Below, piece by piece: positions 1 to 8,439 of a DNA stretch of 64,000 bases. Below the pieces are notes generated by a model. It ran no database searches. It was given only the letters and a program-made list of their open reading frames with translations, and was not told the origin of the DNA. Each line of letters starts with the position of its first letter. Positions within the stretch are counted from its first letter, which is position 1. The position numbers and the translations under genes are program-made. The stretch lies in assembly GCA_963169355.1 (NCBI GenBank), contig CAUJCR010000006.1, forward strand, positions 62,001-126,000. Reading direction: 5' to 3'. This stretch comes from Bacteroidota bacterium. Lineage in GTDB: Bacteria; Bacteroidota; Bacteroidia; B-17B0; Aurantibacillaceae.

Positions 1-1
1 A

Positions 2-745
2 ATTATTAAGAACCCTAATTATGTATCAGATAAAGCAGCGCAAAAGGGAGAGGTAGAGCTATTTTATACCGAAACATATAATGAATATACAGCTGGAAAT
101 TATGCCATAGCACTTGCAAAATCAACCGAGTCGGAAACTAAATTTGGAAAAAATGATTTTGCGCCAAAATTTGCATTTATAAAAGCGCTTTGTAAAGGTA
201 AATTAAAAGGAATTGATTCCTTAGAATCTAGTCTTAAACAGATACAAATATTTTACCCTAAAGACGATGTAAGTAAACAAGCCCAAAGCTACTTAGAAGT
301 TATTTATAACATGAAGCACCCGAGTGAAGCAACTGCCACTAGCAATGGTTCAATACCATTAAACACTGATACTTTTTCGCTTAATCTTAATGTGCCTCAT
401 TTTGTAATTGCTGTTTTCCCAGATAATTCAGAGGTGTCTGAAATGTTTAAATCAAATTTAGCAAGTTTTAACAATAATTTCTATACAAACAAAAAACTTG
501 AAACAACGAATAGTTTATTTGGAACAAATAGTCAAATTTTAATCATCAAAACATTTGATCAAGCACAGGAAGCCCTTTTATACATTGATAATTTACAGAA
601 AGACAAATCTGTTTTTTCGGGGAAAGTAAAACTCGAAGAGTTTACATTAATGACAATTTCATTAGATAATATGCCAAAATTATTTAAGAAAAAACAGGTA
701 AGTTATTATAAACCATTTTACGACGATCATTATAAGTTAAACTAA
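2..745 (+). CDS. PorW/SprE-like type IX secretion protein, C-terminal part
   Basis: Open in frame from base 2, so this is the 3' end (about 247 residues) of a gene that starts outside the window; the internal ATG at 311 is not its start. The visible part begins with helical, TPR-like sequence rich in Lys/Ala and ends in a compact domain starting near the HFVIAVFPDNSE segment. This resembles the C-terminal domain of the PorW/SprE lipoproteins, which couple gliding and type IX secretion. The downstream order bactofilin, AtpZ is what I know to follow sprE in many Bacteroidota and supports the call. The N-terminal lipobox is not visible. A generic TPR protein is the alternative. Confidence 0.7.
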   Translation: MIKNPNYVSDKAAQKGEVELFYTETYNEYTAGNYAIALAKSTESETKFGKNDFAPKFAFIKALCKGKLKGIDSLESSLKQIQIFYPKDDVSKQAQSYLEVIYNMKHPSEATATSNGSIPLNTDTFSLNLNVPHFVIAVFPDNSEVSEMFKSNLASFNNNFYTNKKLETTNSLFGTNSQILIIKTFDQAQEALLYIDNLQKDKSVFSGKVKLEEFTLMTISLDNMPKLFKKKQVSYYKPFYDDHYKLN

Positions 746-779
746 TTGATTATCTTCGTAAAATCAAAAAATTAGTACC

Positions 780-1193
780 ATGTTCCAAAAATCAAATAAA
801 TCAGATGAAGCTATTAATTCGTCCATTAACCTAATAAGTAGTGGAACTCAAATTGTAGGAGATATTACTTCAAATAGTGATGCTAGAATTGATGGGGTGT
901 TAAAAGGAAATATCTCAATTTCAGGAAAGTTAGTAGTTGGGCATTCAGGAAGTATTGAGGGAAATGTACAATGCCAAAATGCAGATATTTCGGGCGAAAT
1001 TAATGGCAAATTAAACGTGAGTGAACTGCTCTCTTTAAAAGCAAGTGCTAAAATTGTTGGAGATATTGTTACAGGAAAAATCTCAATAGAGCCAAATGCT
1101 ACTTTTACAGGTACTTGTAATATGGGGGCTGTAGTAAAAAACATTCATAACAATGCTACAGCAACAGCAGAAAAAACAACCAAAACCGCTTAA
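780..1193 (+). CDS. Bactofilin (polymer-forming cytoskeletal protein)
   Basis: 137 residues, the normal size for a bactofilin. The core (about residues 20-115) shows the repeating hydrophobic-Gly-X pattern of the right-handed beta-helix: GTQIVGDITSNSDARIDG, then GNISISGKLVVG, GSIEGNVQCQNADISG and GTC. Short polar N- and C-terminal tails flank it, as usual. Bactofilins polymerise without nucleotide at the inner membrane and scaffold cell-shape or secretion machinery. The gene starts 34 bp after the PorW-like gene and overlaps the next gene by 41 bp, so the three are probably co-transcribed. Confidence 0.9.
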   Translation: MFQKSNKSDEAINSSINLISSGTQIVGDITSNSDARIDGVLKGNISISGKLVVGHSGSIEGNVQCQNADISGEINGKLNVSELLSLKASAKIVGDIVTGKISIEPNATFTGTCNMGAVVKNIHNNATATAEKTTKTA

Positions 1194-1383
1194 TGCATAC
1201 GCAAAATATAGCGGATTAGCAGTACAAATGGCTGTTGTTATTGGAGGGGGTAGTTATGGTGGGGTTAAATTAGATGAATATTACCAAAACCAAACACCTA
1301 TTTTTACCATAATTTTAAGCCTAGTATCCATTGCAATTGCTATGTATTTAGTGCTAAAAGATTTTATAAAACCAAAATCCTAA
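1153..1383 (+). CDS. atpZ: AtpZ/AtpI family F0F1 ATP synthase-associated protein
   Basis: 76 residues: a polar Gln/Lys-rich start, then two predicted membrane helices (about residues 17-36 and 48-67) with the Gly-rich GGGSYGGVKLDEYY turn between them and a lysine-rich end. This is the AtpZ arrangement. These proteins assist ATP synthase assembly or Mg2+/Ca2+ handling at the inner membrane. The ATG lies inside the last codons of the bactofilin gene in another frame, so the genes overlap. The ATP synthase structural genes that usually follow in this phylum are not next here; a peptidase is. Confidence 0.8.
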   Translation: MLQQQQKKQPKPLNAYAKYSGLAVQMAVVIGGGSYGGVKLDEYYQNQTPIFTIILSLVSIAIAMYLVLKDFIKPKS

Positions 1384-1386
1384 CTA

Positions 1387-1773
1387 TTGAAACTCTCTAA
1401 AACATATTATTTGCAGCTTAGCGTACTTTGCTTAGGCGCACTCATCATCTCTTATGGATTAAGCACACTTCCTTCAAAATATCTTCAAACATCTAATTAC
1501 TGGATTCCAACTTTATTTTTTGGAGTAACAACTATACTAGCAAATGCACTAATTACAACTGGAGAGAAGGCCTCAAAGGAATTTGTATTTAAAACATTGG
1601 CTATTAGCATGGCGCGGCTGTTGTTGTGTTTGATAACTGTTTTTATATATTCTTTAATCAATAAATTTGATGCCCTTGCCTTTGCTTGCCATTTTATGCT
1701 CCAATACATTTTATTTACTATTTTTGAAATTTCGTTTCTAATCAAATATATTAAACAACCTCATTCAAATTAA
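1387..1773 (+). CDS. Four-helix membrane protein, AtpI-like position
   Basis: 128 residues from a TTG start placed 3 bp after the AtpZ stop; no ATG is available upstream before the in-frame TAA at 1381. Four hydrophobic segments can be seen (about residues 9-29, 40-58, 68-92, 97-119), joined by short polar loops. It sits where many Bacteroidota encode a small AtpI-like protein between atpZ and atpB, so it may be an F0 accessory factor, but I see no diagnostic motif. Spacing implies an operon with the preceding genes. Confidence 0.6.
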   Translation: MKLSKTYYLQLSVLCLGALIISYGLSTLPSKYLQTSNYWIPTLFFGVTTILANALITTGEKASKEFVFKTLAISMARLLLCLITVFIYSLINKFDALAFACHFMLQYILFTIFEISFLIKYIKQPHSN

Positions 1774-1784
1774 AAAAATCACCT

Positions 1785-2966
1785 ATGAAACATATAATTT
1801 TCACATCAATTGCAGCATGTGTTATTTCACTTACACACGCACAATCCGCTTATCAAGGACCATTAACAAACAAGAAAGGTAGCGAATACAAATTTACTGT
1901 TGTAAAATCGTTAGATGTCTCAGCTGTTCAAAACCAAGGGCATACAGGCACCTGTTGGTCATTTTCATCATTGTCTTTCTTTGAAAGTGAATTAATGCGA
2001 ATGGGTAAAGGAAAAGAATTTAACTTAGCCGAAATGTTTATTGCTTGTAAAGCATATCCTTTAAAAGCGGATAATTATGTGCGCATGCATGGTAGAGCAA
2101 ATATTGGCGAAGGTGGAGGATTTTCAGATGTTGTAAATGTTATGCGCCGATACGGTATTGTTCCAGAGGATGTTTATTCAGGTAAGAAAGATGCTAAAGC
2201 AGAGCACAACCACTCCGTTTTAGAGGCTAATATTAAGGCAATAGTTGGTGCTGTAGCAAATGATAAAAATACCAAAATAGATTTTGAAGCTATGCACCAA
2301 TCTGTAGAGTCTGTTTGCGAAGCGTATTTAGGAAAAGTACCTGAAAAGTTTAATTATAAAGGAAAAGAATACACTCCTAAAACTTATTTAGAGGCAACAG
2401 GCATAAATCCTGATGATTATGTGTTTCTTACATCATTTACTCACCATCCGTTTTACAGTAAATTTACGTTAGAGGTGCCTGATAATTGGAACTGGGATCA
2501 AATGTATAATTTACCGCTTAATGAATTTCAACAAGTTATGCAAAACGCTATAAATACAGGCTATACCATTGCTTGGGCATCAGATGTAAGTGAAAAAGGA
2601 TTTCGTTTTAAAGATGGAATAGCTATCGTTCCCGAAGTGCCTTTTTCAGAAATGAGCGAAGAAGAGATAAATGAAACCACAATTAAACCACAGCCACAAC
2701 TAAAAATTACACAAGAGATGCGTCAAAAAGCCTTTGATGACTATGAAACACAAGATGACCACGGAATGCACATTGTAGGGATCGTAAAAGACCAATACAA
2801 CACCCCATATTACATTGTAAAAAATTCTTGGGGAACCAAAAGAAACGAATGTGATGGTTATTTCTTCGCCTCGGAGGCGTATGTGTTATACAAAACCACT
2901 AGCATTATGCTACATAAAAAGGCCATTCCAGCTGCAATTGCTAAGAAATTAGGCATTGCCCAATAA
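1785..2966 (+). CDS. Secreted C1 family (bleomycin hydrolase/PepC-like) cysteine peptidase
   Basis: 393 residues with a Sec signal peptide (basic start, hydrophobic core, likely cleavage after the THA at 17-19). The catalytic Cys57 is in NQGHTGTCWSFSS, His329 in DDHGMHIVGI and Asn347 in KNSWG, the C1 triad in the expected order, and Gln51 forms the oxyanion position. The long insertion between Cys and His is typical of the C1B bleomycin hydrolase branch. Export suggests a periplasmic or surface peptidase, unlike cytosolic PepC. It follows the AtpI-like gene by 11 bp and is closed by a terminator at 2990. Confidence 0.9.
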   Translation: MKHIIFTSIAACVISLTHAQSAYQGPLTNKKGSEYKFTVVKSLDVSAVQNQGHTGTCWSFSSLSFFESELMRMGKGKEFNLAEMFIACKAYPLKADNYVRMHGRANIGEGGGFSDVVNVMRRYGIVPEDVYSGKKDAKAEHNHSVLEANIKAIVGAVANDKNTKIDFEAMHQSVESVCEAYLGKVPEKFNYKGKEYTPKTYLEATGINPDDYVFLTSFTHHPFYSKFTLEVPDNWNWDQMYNLPLNEFQQVMQNAINTGYTIAWASDVSEKGFRFKDGIAIVPEVPFSEMSEEEINETTIKPQPQLKITQEMRQKAFDDYETQDDHGMHIVGIVKDQYNTPYYIVKNSWGTKRNECDGYFFASEAYVLYKTTSIMLHKKAIPAAIAKKLGIAQ

Positions 2967-2989
2967 AAATCTAATATTTAAATTAAGAG

Positions 2990-3019
2990 CGGTTTTCCTT
3001 TTTTGAAGACCGTTTTTTT
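2990..3019 (+). terminator. Rho-independent terminator after the peptidase gene
   Basis: Arms CGGTTTTC (2990-2997) and GAAGACCG (3005-3012) pair with one G-U, followed by a run of seven T. It ends the PorW-to-peptidase operon. Confidence 0.8.
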
Positions 3020-3080
3020 ATGTTCTATTAAAATTATTTCATTTAATCAGAAAAAAAATTGAAAAAAGTTTTAATTTTTT

Positions 3081-3111
3081 TTTGCAACAACCGAATTTGT
3101 TACTAAATTTG
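3081..3111 (+). promoter_or_regulatory. Consensus Bacteroidota sigma-A promoter for the tRNA/tuf block
   Basis: TTTG at 3081-3084, a spacer of exactly 19 bases, then TAAATTTG at 3104-3111. This equals the -33/-7 consensus TTTG-N19-TAnnTTTG known from Bacteroides. It lies 54 bp ahead of the first tRNA, in a T/A-rich tract, as expected for a strong stable-RNA promoter. Confidence 0.8.
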
Positions 3112-3164
3112 CAACCCCTTTAACAAAGGGACGTTCTTTTAAAAACCAAAAAACAAAAAGATAA

Positions 3165-3237
3165 GCCGAAGTAGCTCAGCTGGTAGAGCCACTGATTTGT
3201 AATCAGTAGGTCGGGGGTTCGAGTCCCTTCTTCGGCT
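3165..3237 (+). tRNA. tRNA-Thr (TGT anticodon)
   Basis: 73 nt. Acceptor arms GCCGAAG/CTTCGGC, D-arm with TAGCTCAGCTGG, anticodon loop TTTGTAA giving TGT, T-arm GGGGGTTCGAGTCCC. CCA is not encoded. First of four tRNAs ahead of tuf. Confidence 0.97.
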
Positions 3238-3252
3238 CTTTTTATTTTAGTT

Positions 3253-3333
3253 GGGTCAGTACCAGAGTGGCCAAATGGGGCAGACTGTAAATCTGCTGCG
3301 CAAGCTTCGGTGGTTCGAATCCATCCTGGCCCA
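3253..3333 (+). tRNA. tRNA-Tyr (GTA anticodon)
   Basis: 81 nt with the long variable arm expected for bacterial tRNA-Tyr (CTGCGCAAGCTTCGG region). Acceptor arms GGGTCAG/CTGGCCC, anticodon loop CTGTAAA giving GTA, T-loop TTCGAAT, discriminator A. CCA not encoded. Confidence 0.96.
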
Positions 3334-3392
3334 CAGCTAAAATTTAAGGAAATCAAGAAACAATATTTGTTTCTTGTGTGCTTAAGTTATAA

Positions 3393-3465
3393 GCGGAAGT
3401 AGCTCAATTGGTAGAGCTCCAGCCTTCCAAGCTGGAGGTTGCGGGTTCGAGACCCGTCTTCCGCT
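3393..3465 (+). tRNA. tRNA-Gly (TCC anticodon)
   Basis: 73 nt. Acceptor arms GCGGAAG/CTTCCGC, anticodon stem CCAGC/GCTGG with loop CTTCCAA giving TCC, T-arm GCGGGTTCGAGACCCGT. CCA not encoded. Confidence 0.97.
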
Positions 3466-3558
3466 CAAAAAAGATGACGAAAGAAGAAGTTGGAAATAAC
3501 CGTATAAACGGACAAAAGACAGAAAAGACCTGCGTAGGCGGTCTCCATTCTTTTGAAT

Positions 3559-3581
3559 GTCCCTAAAAATGAGGGACTTTT
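3559..3581 (+). terminator. Terminator-like hairpin between tRNA-Gly and the second tRNA-Thr
   Basis: GTCCCT (3559-3564) pairs with AGGGAC (3572-3577) across a seven-base loop and is followed by TTTT. The 193-bp gap between the tRNAs suggests the first three tRNAs and the tRNA-Thr/tuf unit can be separated transcriptionally, or that read-through is partial. The stem is only 6 bp. Confidence 0.5.
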
Positions 3582-3658
3582 CGTATATACAAAAGTAAAG
3601 TTCTTTAAAATAAAGCACGCAACAGAAGTAAAATATAACCTGATGTTGTATTTATTAA

Positions 3659-3730
<72 letters not shown>

Positions 3731-3825
3731 CAAAAAAAAGAGTTTTAAATCTCTAAAATTAATGGAAACAGAATAGTATTAAAAACTATATAAACAAATA
3801 ATAACAACTAAAATAAAAAACAGCA

Positions 3826-5013
3826 ATGGCTAAAGAAAAATTCGACCGTTCCAAACCACACGTAAACATTGGAACTATTGGTCACGTTGACCATGGAAAA
3901 ACTACCTTAACAGCTGCAATCACTACAGTATTAGCAGAAAAAGGATTATCAGAAGTACGCGATTTCTCTTCTATCGATAACGCTCCAGAAGAAAAAGAAC
4001 GTGGTATTACCATTAACACTTCTCACGTAGAGTATCAAACAGCTAATCGTCACTACGCTCACGTTGACTGTCCAGGTCACGCGGATTACGTAAAAAACAT
4101 GATTACTGGTGCTGCTCAAATGGACGGTGCAATTTTAGTAGTTGCTGCAACTGATGGACCTATGCCTCAAACTCGTGAGCATATCTTATTAGCTCGTCAA
4201 GTAGGTGTACCTGCTATCGTTGTATTTATGAATAAAGTGGATTTAGTTGAAGACCCTGAGTTATTAGAGTTAGTAGAAATGGAAATCCGCGAATTATTAT
4301 CATTCTATAAATTCGATGGTGATAACACTCCAATTATCAAAGGTTCTGCATTAGGTGGATTAAACAAAGATGCAAAATGGGTTGGTAAGATTATGGAATT
4401 AATGGATGCTGTGGATTCTTACGTTCCACTTCCTCCACGTGATAAAGATAAACCATTCTTAATGCCAGTTGAAGACGTGTTTACAATTACAGGTCGTGGT
4501 ACTGTTGCTACTGGTCGTATTGAGGCTGGTGTAATTAACACTAACGATGCTGTTGAAATCATCGGTATGGGTGAAGAAAAATTAACTTCAACTGTAACAG
4601 GTGTTGAGATGTTCCGTAAAATCTTAGATTACGGTGAGGCTGGAGATAACGTAGGGTTATTATTACGTGGTATCGATAAAAAAGATATCCGTCGTGGTAT
4701 GGTAATCGTAAAACCAGGTTCAATTAAAGCTCACAAAAAATTCAAAGCAGAGGTTTACGTTCTTAAAAAAGAAGAAGGTGGACGTCATACTCCATTCCAT
4801 AACAAATATCGTCCTCAATTCTACTTACGTACAACTGACGTAACTGGAGAAATTTCTTTAGAGGCAGGACGTGAAATGGTAATGCCTGGAGATAACGTTA
4901 CTATTACAGTAGAATTACATGCTCCGGTAGCTATGGATAAAGGGTTACGTTTCGCTATGCGTGAAGGTGGCCGTACTGTAGGTGCTGGTCAAGTAACTGA
5001 AATTCTTGAGTAA
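3826..5013 (+). CDS. tuf: Translation elongation factor Tu
   Basis: 395 residues, full length. GTPase motifs are all visible: P-loop GHVDHGKT (residues 19-26), switch [11 protein letters not shown] near residue 81, NKVD near 136, and a SAL-type G5 (GSALGG) near 174. Domains II and III follow, with the [12 protein letters not shown] and VGLLLRGI motifs. It delivers aminoacyl-tRNA to the ribosome in the cytosol. Position between tRNA genes and secE-nusG is the classical bacterial arrangement. Codon use is visibly biased to a few codons, as in highly expressed genes. Confidence 0.99.
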   Translation: MAKEKFDRSKPHVNIGTIGHVDHGKTTLTAAITTVLAEKGLSEVRDFSSIDNAPEEKERGITINTSHVEYQTANRHYAHVDCPGHADYVKNMITGAAQMDGAILVVAATDGPMPQTREHILLARQVGVPAIVVFMNKVDLVEDPELLELVEMEIRELLSFYKFDGDNTPIIKGSALGGLNKDAKWVGKIMELMDAVDSYVPLPPRDKDKPFLMPVEDVFTITGRGTVATGRIEAGVINTNDAVEIIGMGEEKLTSTVTGVEMFRKILDYGEAGDNVGLLLRGIDKKDIRRGMVIVKPGSIKAHKKFKAEVYVLKKEEGGRHTPFHNKYRPQFYLRTTDVTGEISLEAGREMVMPGDNVTITVELHAPVAMDKGLRFAMREGGRTVGAGQVTEILE

Positions 5014-5033
5014 TAATGCACTTATTATACAAT

Positions 5034-5070
5034 AAAATGGCTTGCCGAAAGGCTTAGCCATTTTGTTGTT
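5034..5070 (+). terminator. Terminator-like hairpin after tuf
   Basis: AAAATGGCT (5034-5042) pairs with AGCCATTTT (5056-5064) across a 13-base loop, followed by a T-rich stretch. It may reduce read-through from tuf into tRNA-Trp/secE. The following tRNA has only 23 bp of separate upstream sequence, so read-through seems likely. Confidence 0.6.
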
Positions 5071-5087
5071 TAAACGATAAAGGTGTT

Positions 5088-5158
5088 ACGGGTGTAGTTC
5101 AAGGGTAGAATTACGGTCTCCAAAACCGCAGATGGGAGTTCGAATCTCTCCACCCGTG
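5088..5158 (+). tRNA. tRNA-Trp (CCA anticodon)
   Basis: 71 nt. Acceptor arms ACGGGTG/CACCCGT, anticodon loop CTCCAAA giving CCA, T-arm GGGAGTTCGAATCTCTC, discriminator G. The tuf-trpT-secE order is widespread in bacteria. Confidence 0.96.
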
Positions 5159-5227
5159 CTACATAAATTAAGATTTTTAAGAACATATTAAAGGTTCCTA
5201 AAAATCAAGAAAAAATAGAAAAGAGCT

Positions 5228-5428
5228 ATGAGTAAATTTAGTGCATATATCAACGAAACAAAAGATGAATTATTCCATAAAGTAACTTGGCCTACTTGGG
5301 GCGAATTACAAAGTAGCGCCATTTTAGTAATGATAGCGTCAACCATTATAGGATTAGTTGTTTGGGGAATGGATGTGGGATTTAGTAAGTTAATGGAATT
5401 AGCTTATCAAATGGTAAATAGTTTATAA
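5228..5428 (+). CDS. secE: Preprotein translocase subunit SecE
   Basis: 66 residues, the short single-span SecE type. The amphipathic segment before the membrane helix ends in the characteristic KVTWPTWGEL; the one membrane helix spans about residues 30-55. SecE clamps SecY in the inner membrane. It sits 21 bp ahead of nusG, the standard pair. Confidence 0.95.
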   Translation: MSKFSAYINETKDELFHKVTWPTWGELQSSAILVMIASTIIGLVVWGMDVGFSKLMELAYQMVNSL

Positions 5429-5449
5429 TCTTTTTTTGAATCGCATTAC

Positions 5450-6022
5450 ATGTCTAGTACAATAAATAAAGAAACCTCTTCGATTGCAAAAAAATGGTAC
5501 GTAGTTCGCGCCGTTAGTGGTCAGGAGAAAAAAGTAAAACAATATATTGAAGTTGAGATTAATCGTTTAAAAATGAACGATTACGTGTCTCAAGTTTTAA
5601 TTCCAACCGAAAAGTTTATCCAAATTAGAAATGGAAAGAAAATTCAAAAAGAACGTTCTTTCTATCCTGGTTATGTATTAATTGAGGCTGCTTTAGTAGG
5701 TGAAGTAGCACACGTAATTAAAAACATTACTGGTGTTATTGGATTTTTAGGTGAAACAAAAGGTGGAGAAGCGGTGCCAATGCGCTTATCAGAAGTAAAT
5801 AGAATTTTAGGTAAGGTAGATGAATTAACCGAAGCCGAAAGTGTAGTAACAAGCAATTATATGGTAGGCGAATCGGTTAAGGTAATCAACGGCCCATTCA
5901 ATGGATTTAACGGTACTATTGAAGAGATTAACGATGAGAAGAAGAAGATAAAGGTTACGGTTAAAATCTTTGGACGTAAAACACCAGTTGAATTAAGTTT
6001 TGGCGAAGTAGAAAAAGAATAA
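5450..6022 (+). CDS. nusG: Transcription termination/antitermination factor NusG
   Basis: 190 residues. The N-terminal NGN domain opens with KKWYVVRAVSGQEKKVKQYI and includes the RSFYPGYVLIEA strand; the C-terminal KOW domain (about residues 135-190) contains GESVKVINGPFNGFNGTIEEI. NusG binds RNA polymerase and links it to Rho or ribosomes. Neighbours secE and rplK are as expected. Confidence 0.98.
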   Translation: MSSTINKETSSIAKKWYVVRAVSGQEKKVKQYIEVEINRLKMNDYVSQVLIPTEKFIQIRNGKKIQKERSFYPGYVLIEAALVGEVAHVIKNITGVIGFLGETKGGEAVPMRLSEVNRILGKVDELTEAESVVTSNYMVGESVKVINGPFNGFNGTIEEINDEKKKIKVTVKIFGRKTPVELSFGEVEKE

Positions 6023-6180
6023 AAATATTAAAAGCATTGTAGGGGAGTATATAAGGAAAAATGAGACGCTTTGCTGCTTCCAACTCAAAGTAATCTCCGA
6101 ATAGAAAACCTCAATACCGAAAAGTAAATGATGATGAGCCATCAGGCACTTTTCAATAAACAAATAAAATAACAAACAAA
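6023..6180 (+). promoter_or_regulatory. Leader of the rplK-rplA operon, possible L1 target
   Basis: 158 bp without a gene between nusG and rplK. Near its end TGATG (about 6128) and CATCA (about 6140) can pair around an ATGAGC loop. In many bacteria L1 represses this operon by binding its leader, so an autoregulatory site is expected here, but I cannot match a defined L1 motif. I see no consensus TAnnTTTG promoter in it. Confidence 0.35.
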
Positions 6181-6624
6181 ATGGCAAAAGAGTTATCAGC
6201 AATTGTTAAGCTTCAAGTAAAAGGTGGAGCTGCTAACCCGTCGCCTCCAATTGGTCCTGCCTTAGGTGCCAAGGGTGTAAACATTATGGAGTTCTGTAAG
6301 CAATTTAACGCTAGAACTCAAGAACAAGCAGGTAAAGTATTACCTGTTATTATTAATGTTTATTCAGACAAGACTTTTGATTTCATTATCAAACGTCCAC
6401 CAGTAGGCGTACAAATTATGGAGGCCGCAAAAATTAAAGTTGGTTCAGGCCAAAGTAACCGTAAAAAAGTTGGTTCTATTACATGGGATCAAGTGCGTAC
6501 TATTGCCACCGATAAAATTGTGGATATGAATTGTTTTACAATTGAATCGGCAATGAGCATGGTAGCAGGTACTGCTCGCAGTATGGGTGTTACGGTAACA
6601 GGCGAATCACCTTTAAAAAACTAA
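6181..6624 (+). CDS. rplK: 50S ribosomal protein L11
   Basis: 147 residues. Starts with [23 protein letters not shown], the L11 N-terminal domain, and ends in the RNA-binding domain with [15 protein letters not shown] and [11 protein letters not shown]11 forms the GTPase-associated stalk base on 23S rRNA. Co-transcribed with rplA 29 bp downstream. Confidence 0.99.
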   Translation: MAKELSAIVKLQVKGGAANPSPPIGPALGAKGVNIMEFCKQFNARTQEQAGKVLPVIINVYSDKTFDFIIKRPPVGVQIMEAAKIKVGSGQSNRKKVGSITWDQVRTIATDKIVDMNCFTIESAMSMVAGTARSMGVTVTGESPLKN

Positions 6625-6653
6625 TTAATTATTAACTAAAACAAGCTTTAAAA

Positions 6654-7346
6654 ATGGCAACGTTAACTAAAAAAAGAAAAGCTGCAGATGCTAAGTTTGA
6701 CGCAAGCAAAGCATACTCGGTAGAAGAAGCTTCAAAAGTTGTAAAAGATATTACAACTACTAAATTTGATGCTTCGGTGGATTTAGCAATCCGTTTAGGA
6801 GTTGATCCTCGTAAAGCTAATCAAATGGTTCGTGGAACAGTTACCTTACCACACGGTACGGGTAAAACAATGCGTGTTTTAGCCTTAGTAACTCCTGATA
6901 AGGAAGCTGAAGCTAAAGCAGCAGGTGCGGATTATGTAGGATTAGACGAGTACATCGAAAAAATTAAAGGTGGATGGACAGATGTAGATGTAATCATCAC
7001 TATGCCTTCAGTAATGGGTAAAGTTGGTGCTTTAGGTCGTGTATTAGGTCCACGTGGTTTAATGCCTAATCCTAAAACAGGAACTGTAACTATGGAAATA
7101 GGTAAAGCAGTTTCTGACTCAAAAGGTGGAAAAATTGATTTTAAAGTAGATAAAGCGGGTATTGTACACGCAGGAATTGGAAGAGTATCTTTTGATGCCC
7201 AAAAAATTTCTGAGAATGCAATGGAAGTTTTACAAGCTATTGTAAAATTAAAGCCTAGTTCTGCAAAAGGTACTTATGTAAAATCGGTATTTATGAGCAG
7301 TACTATGAGTGCAGGAATCCAAATCGATCCAAAATCATTTAACTAA
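6654..7346 (+). CDS. rplA: 50S ribosomal protein L1
   Basis: 230 residues, normal length. The L1 signature [23 protein letters not shown] is complete at about residues 122-144, and the end carries the [18 protein letters not shown] pattern. L1 forms the ribosomal L1 stalk and in many bacteria represses its own operon translationally. Follows rplK and precedes rplJ by 20 bp. Confidence 0.99.
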   Translation: MATLTKKRKAADAKFDASKAYSVEEASKVVKDITTTKFDASVDLAIRLGVDPRKANQMVRGTVTLPHGTGKTMRVLALVTPDKEAEAKAAGADYVGLDEYIEKIKGGWTDVDVIITMPSVMGKVGALGRVLGPRGLMPNPKTGTVTMEIGKAVSDSKGGKIDFKVDKAGIVHAGIGRVSFDAQKISENAMEVLQAIVKLKPSSAKGTYVKSVFMSSTMSAGIQIDPKSFN

Positions 7347-7366
7347 TCAAAAAACAATCTGTTAGT

Positions 7367-7870
7367 ATGAACAAACAAGAAAAAACACAGGAAATAGAAA
7401 GAATATTAGACTTATTAAACGCTAATACTAAAATCTATTTAGCTGATTGTTCTTCTTTAACAGTAGAAAAAGTTGGTCAGTTCCGTCGTTCTTGCTTTGA
7501 GAAAAAAGTTGTAATGCAAGTTGTTAAAAACACGTTATTAAAGAAAGCTTTAGAGCGTGCTAACGACAGCAAAATGGCTGAATTAATCCCAGCATTAAAA
7601 GGCGAAACAGCTTTAATGTTTACAGAGGTGTCTAACATCCCTGCTAAATTAATTAAAGACTTCCGCAAAGGCGGTGACAAACCAAAATTAAAAGCAGCTT
7701 ATGTTGAAGAAATGATTTTTATCGGCGACGATAAATTAGATTCTTTAGCAGCATTAAAATCGAAGAACGAGTTAATCGGCGAAATCATTGGCTTATTAAA
7801 ATCTCCTATCCAACGTGTAATAGGTGGTTTAGAAAACAAAACCAAAGATGGTGCTGAAGCCGCTGCATAA
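7367..7870 (+). CDS. rplJ: 50S ribosomal protein L10
   Basis: 167 residues. N-terminal rRNA-binding part contains YLADCSSLTVEKVGQFRR and VVKNTLLKKAL; the C-terminal helix that carries L7/L12 dimers ends in alanines. L10 anchors the stalk. The 77 bp before rplL hold only A-rich leader sequence. Confidence 0.98.
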   Translation: MNKQEKTQEIERILDLLNANTKIYLADCSSLTVEKVGQFRRSCFEKKVVMQVVKNTLLKKALERANDSKMAELIPALKGETALMFTEVSNIPAKLIKDFRKGGDKPKLKAAYVEEMIFIGDDKLDSLAALKSKNELIGEIIGLLKSPIQRVIGGLENKTKDGAEAAA

Positions 7871-7947
7871 TTAAAAACTGAACAAAAGAACAGTCAAAAA
7901 AACAAAACAATTAACATTAAACATTAACATTTTAAAAACTAATAAAA

Positions 7948-8325
7948 ATGGCAGACGTAAAAGCAATCGCTGAAACATTAGTAAACTTAACAGTAAAAGA
8001 AGTACAGGAATTAGCAACTGTATTAAAAGACGAATATGGAATTGAACCAGCAGCAGCTGCAGTAGTAGTTGCAGGTGGTGGTGCAGCTGGCGGAGCAGAC
8101 GCAGCAGCAGCTAAAACAGCATTTGATGTGATTTTAGTTGACGCAGGTGCAGCTAAATTAGGTGTTGTTAAAGTTGTAAAAGACTTAACAGGACTTGGCT
8201 TAAAAGAAGCTAAAGACTTAGTAGACGGCGCTCCAAAACCAGTTAAAGAAGGTATTGCAAAAGAAGAAGCTGAGTCTATTAAAAAGGCTTTAGAAGAAGC
8301 TGGTGCAAAAGTAGAAGTAAAATAA
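7948..8325 (+). CDS. rplL: 50S ribosomal protein L7/L12
   Basis: 125 residues. N-terminal dimerisation helices (residues 1-30), an Ala/Gly-rich hinge (about 36-56) and the C-terminal factor-binding domain with [20 protein letters not shown] and [21 protein letters not shown]. It recruits translation GTPases. Followed by a strong hairpin at 8343 before rpoB. Confidence 0.99.
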   Translation: MADVKAIAETLVNLTVKEVQELATVLKDEYGIEPAAAAVVVAGGGAAGGADAAAAKTAFDVILVDAGAAKLGVVKVVKDLTGLGLKEAKDLVDGAPKPVKEGIAKEEAESIKKALEEAGAKVEVK

Positions 8326-8342
8326 TTTACTTATATTTAAGA

Positions 8343-8377
8343 GTTAAGGCTCTCCCTGCACAGCATAGAGCCTTAAC
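8343..8377 (+). promoter_or_regulatory. rplL-rpoB intergenic hairpin (attenuator or processing site)
   Basis: GTTAAGGCTCT (8343-8353) and AGAGCCTTAAC (8367-8377) form a perfect 11-bp stem with a 13-base loop, followed by a pyrimidine tract with a TTTT. In Escherichia coli the same interval holds an attenuator and an RNase III site that lower rpoBC expression relative to the ribosomal genes. A similar role here is inferred. Confidence 0.7.
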
Positions 8378-8439
8378 CCTTTCTGCTTTTAGTCATTAGA
8401 GTTCTCTTTTAATATACAAACCAAATAAACTTATATACC

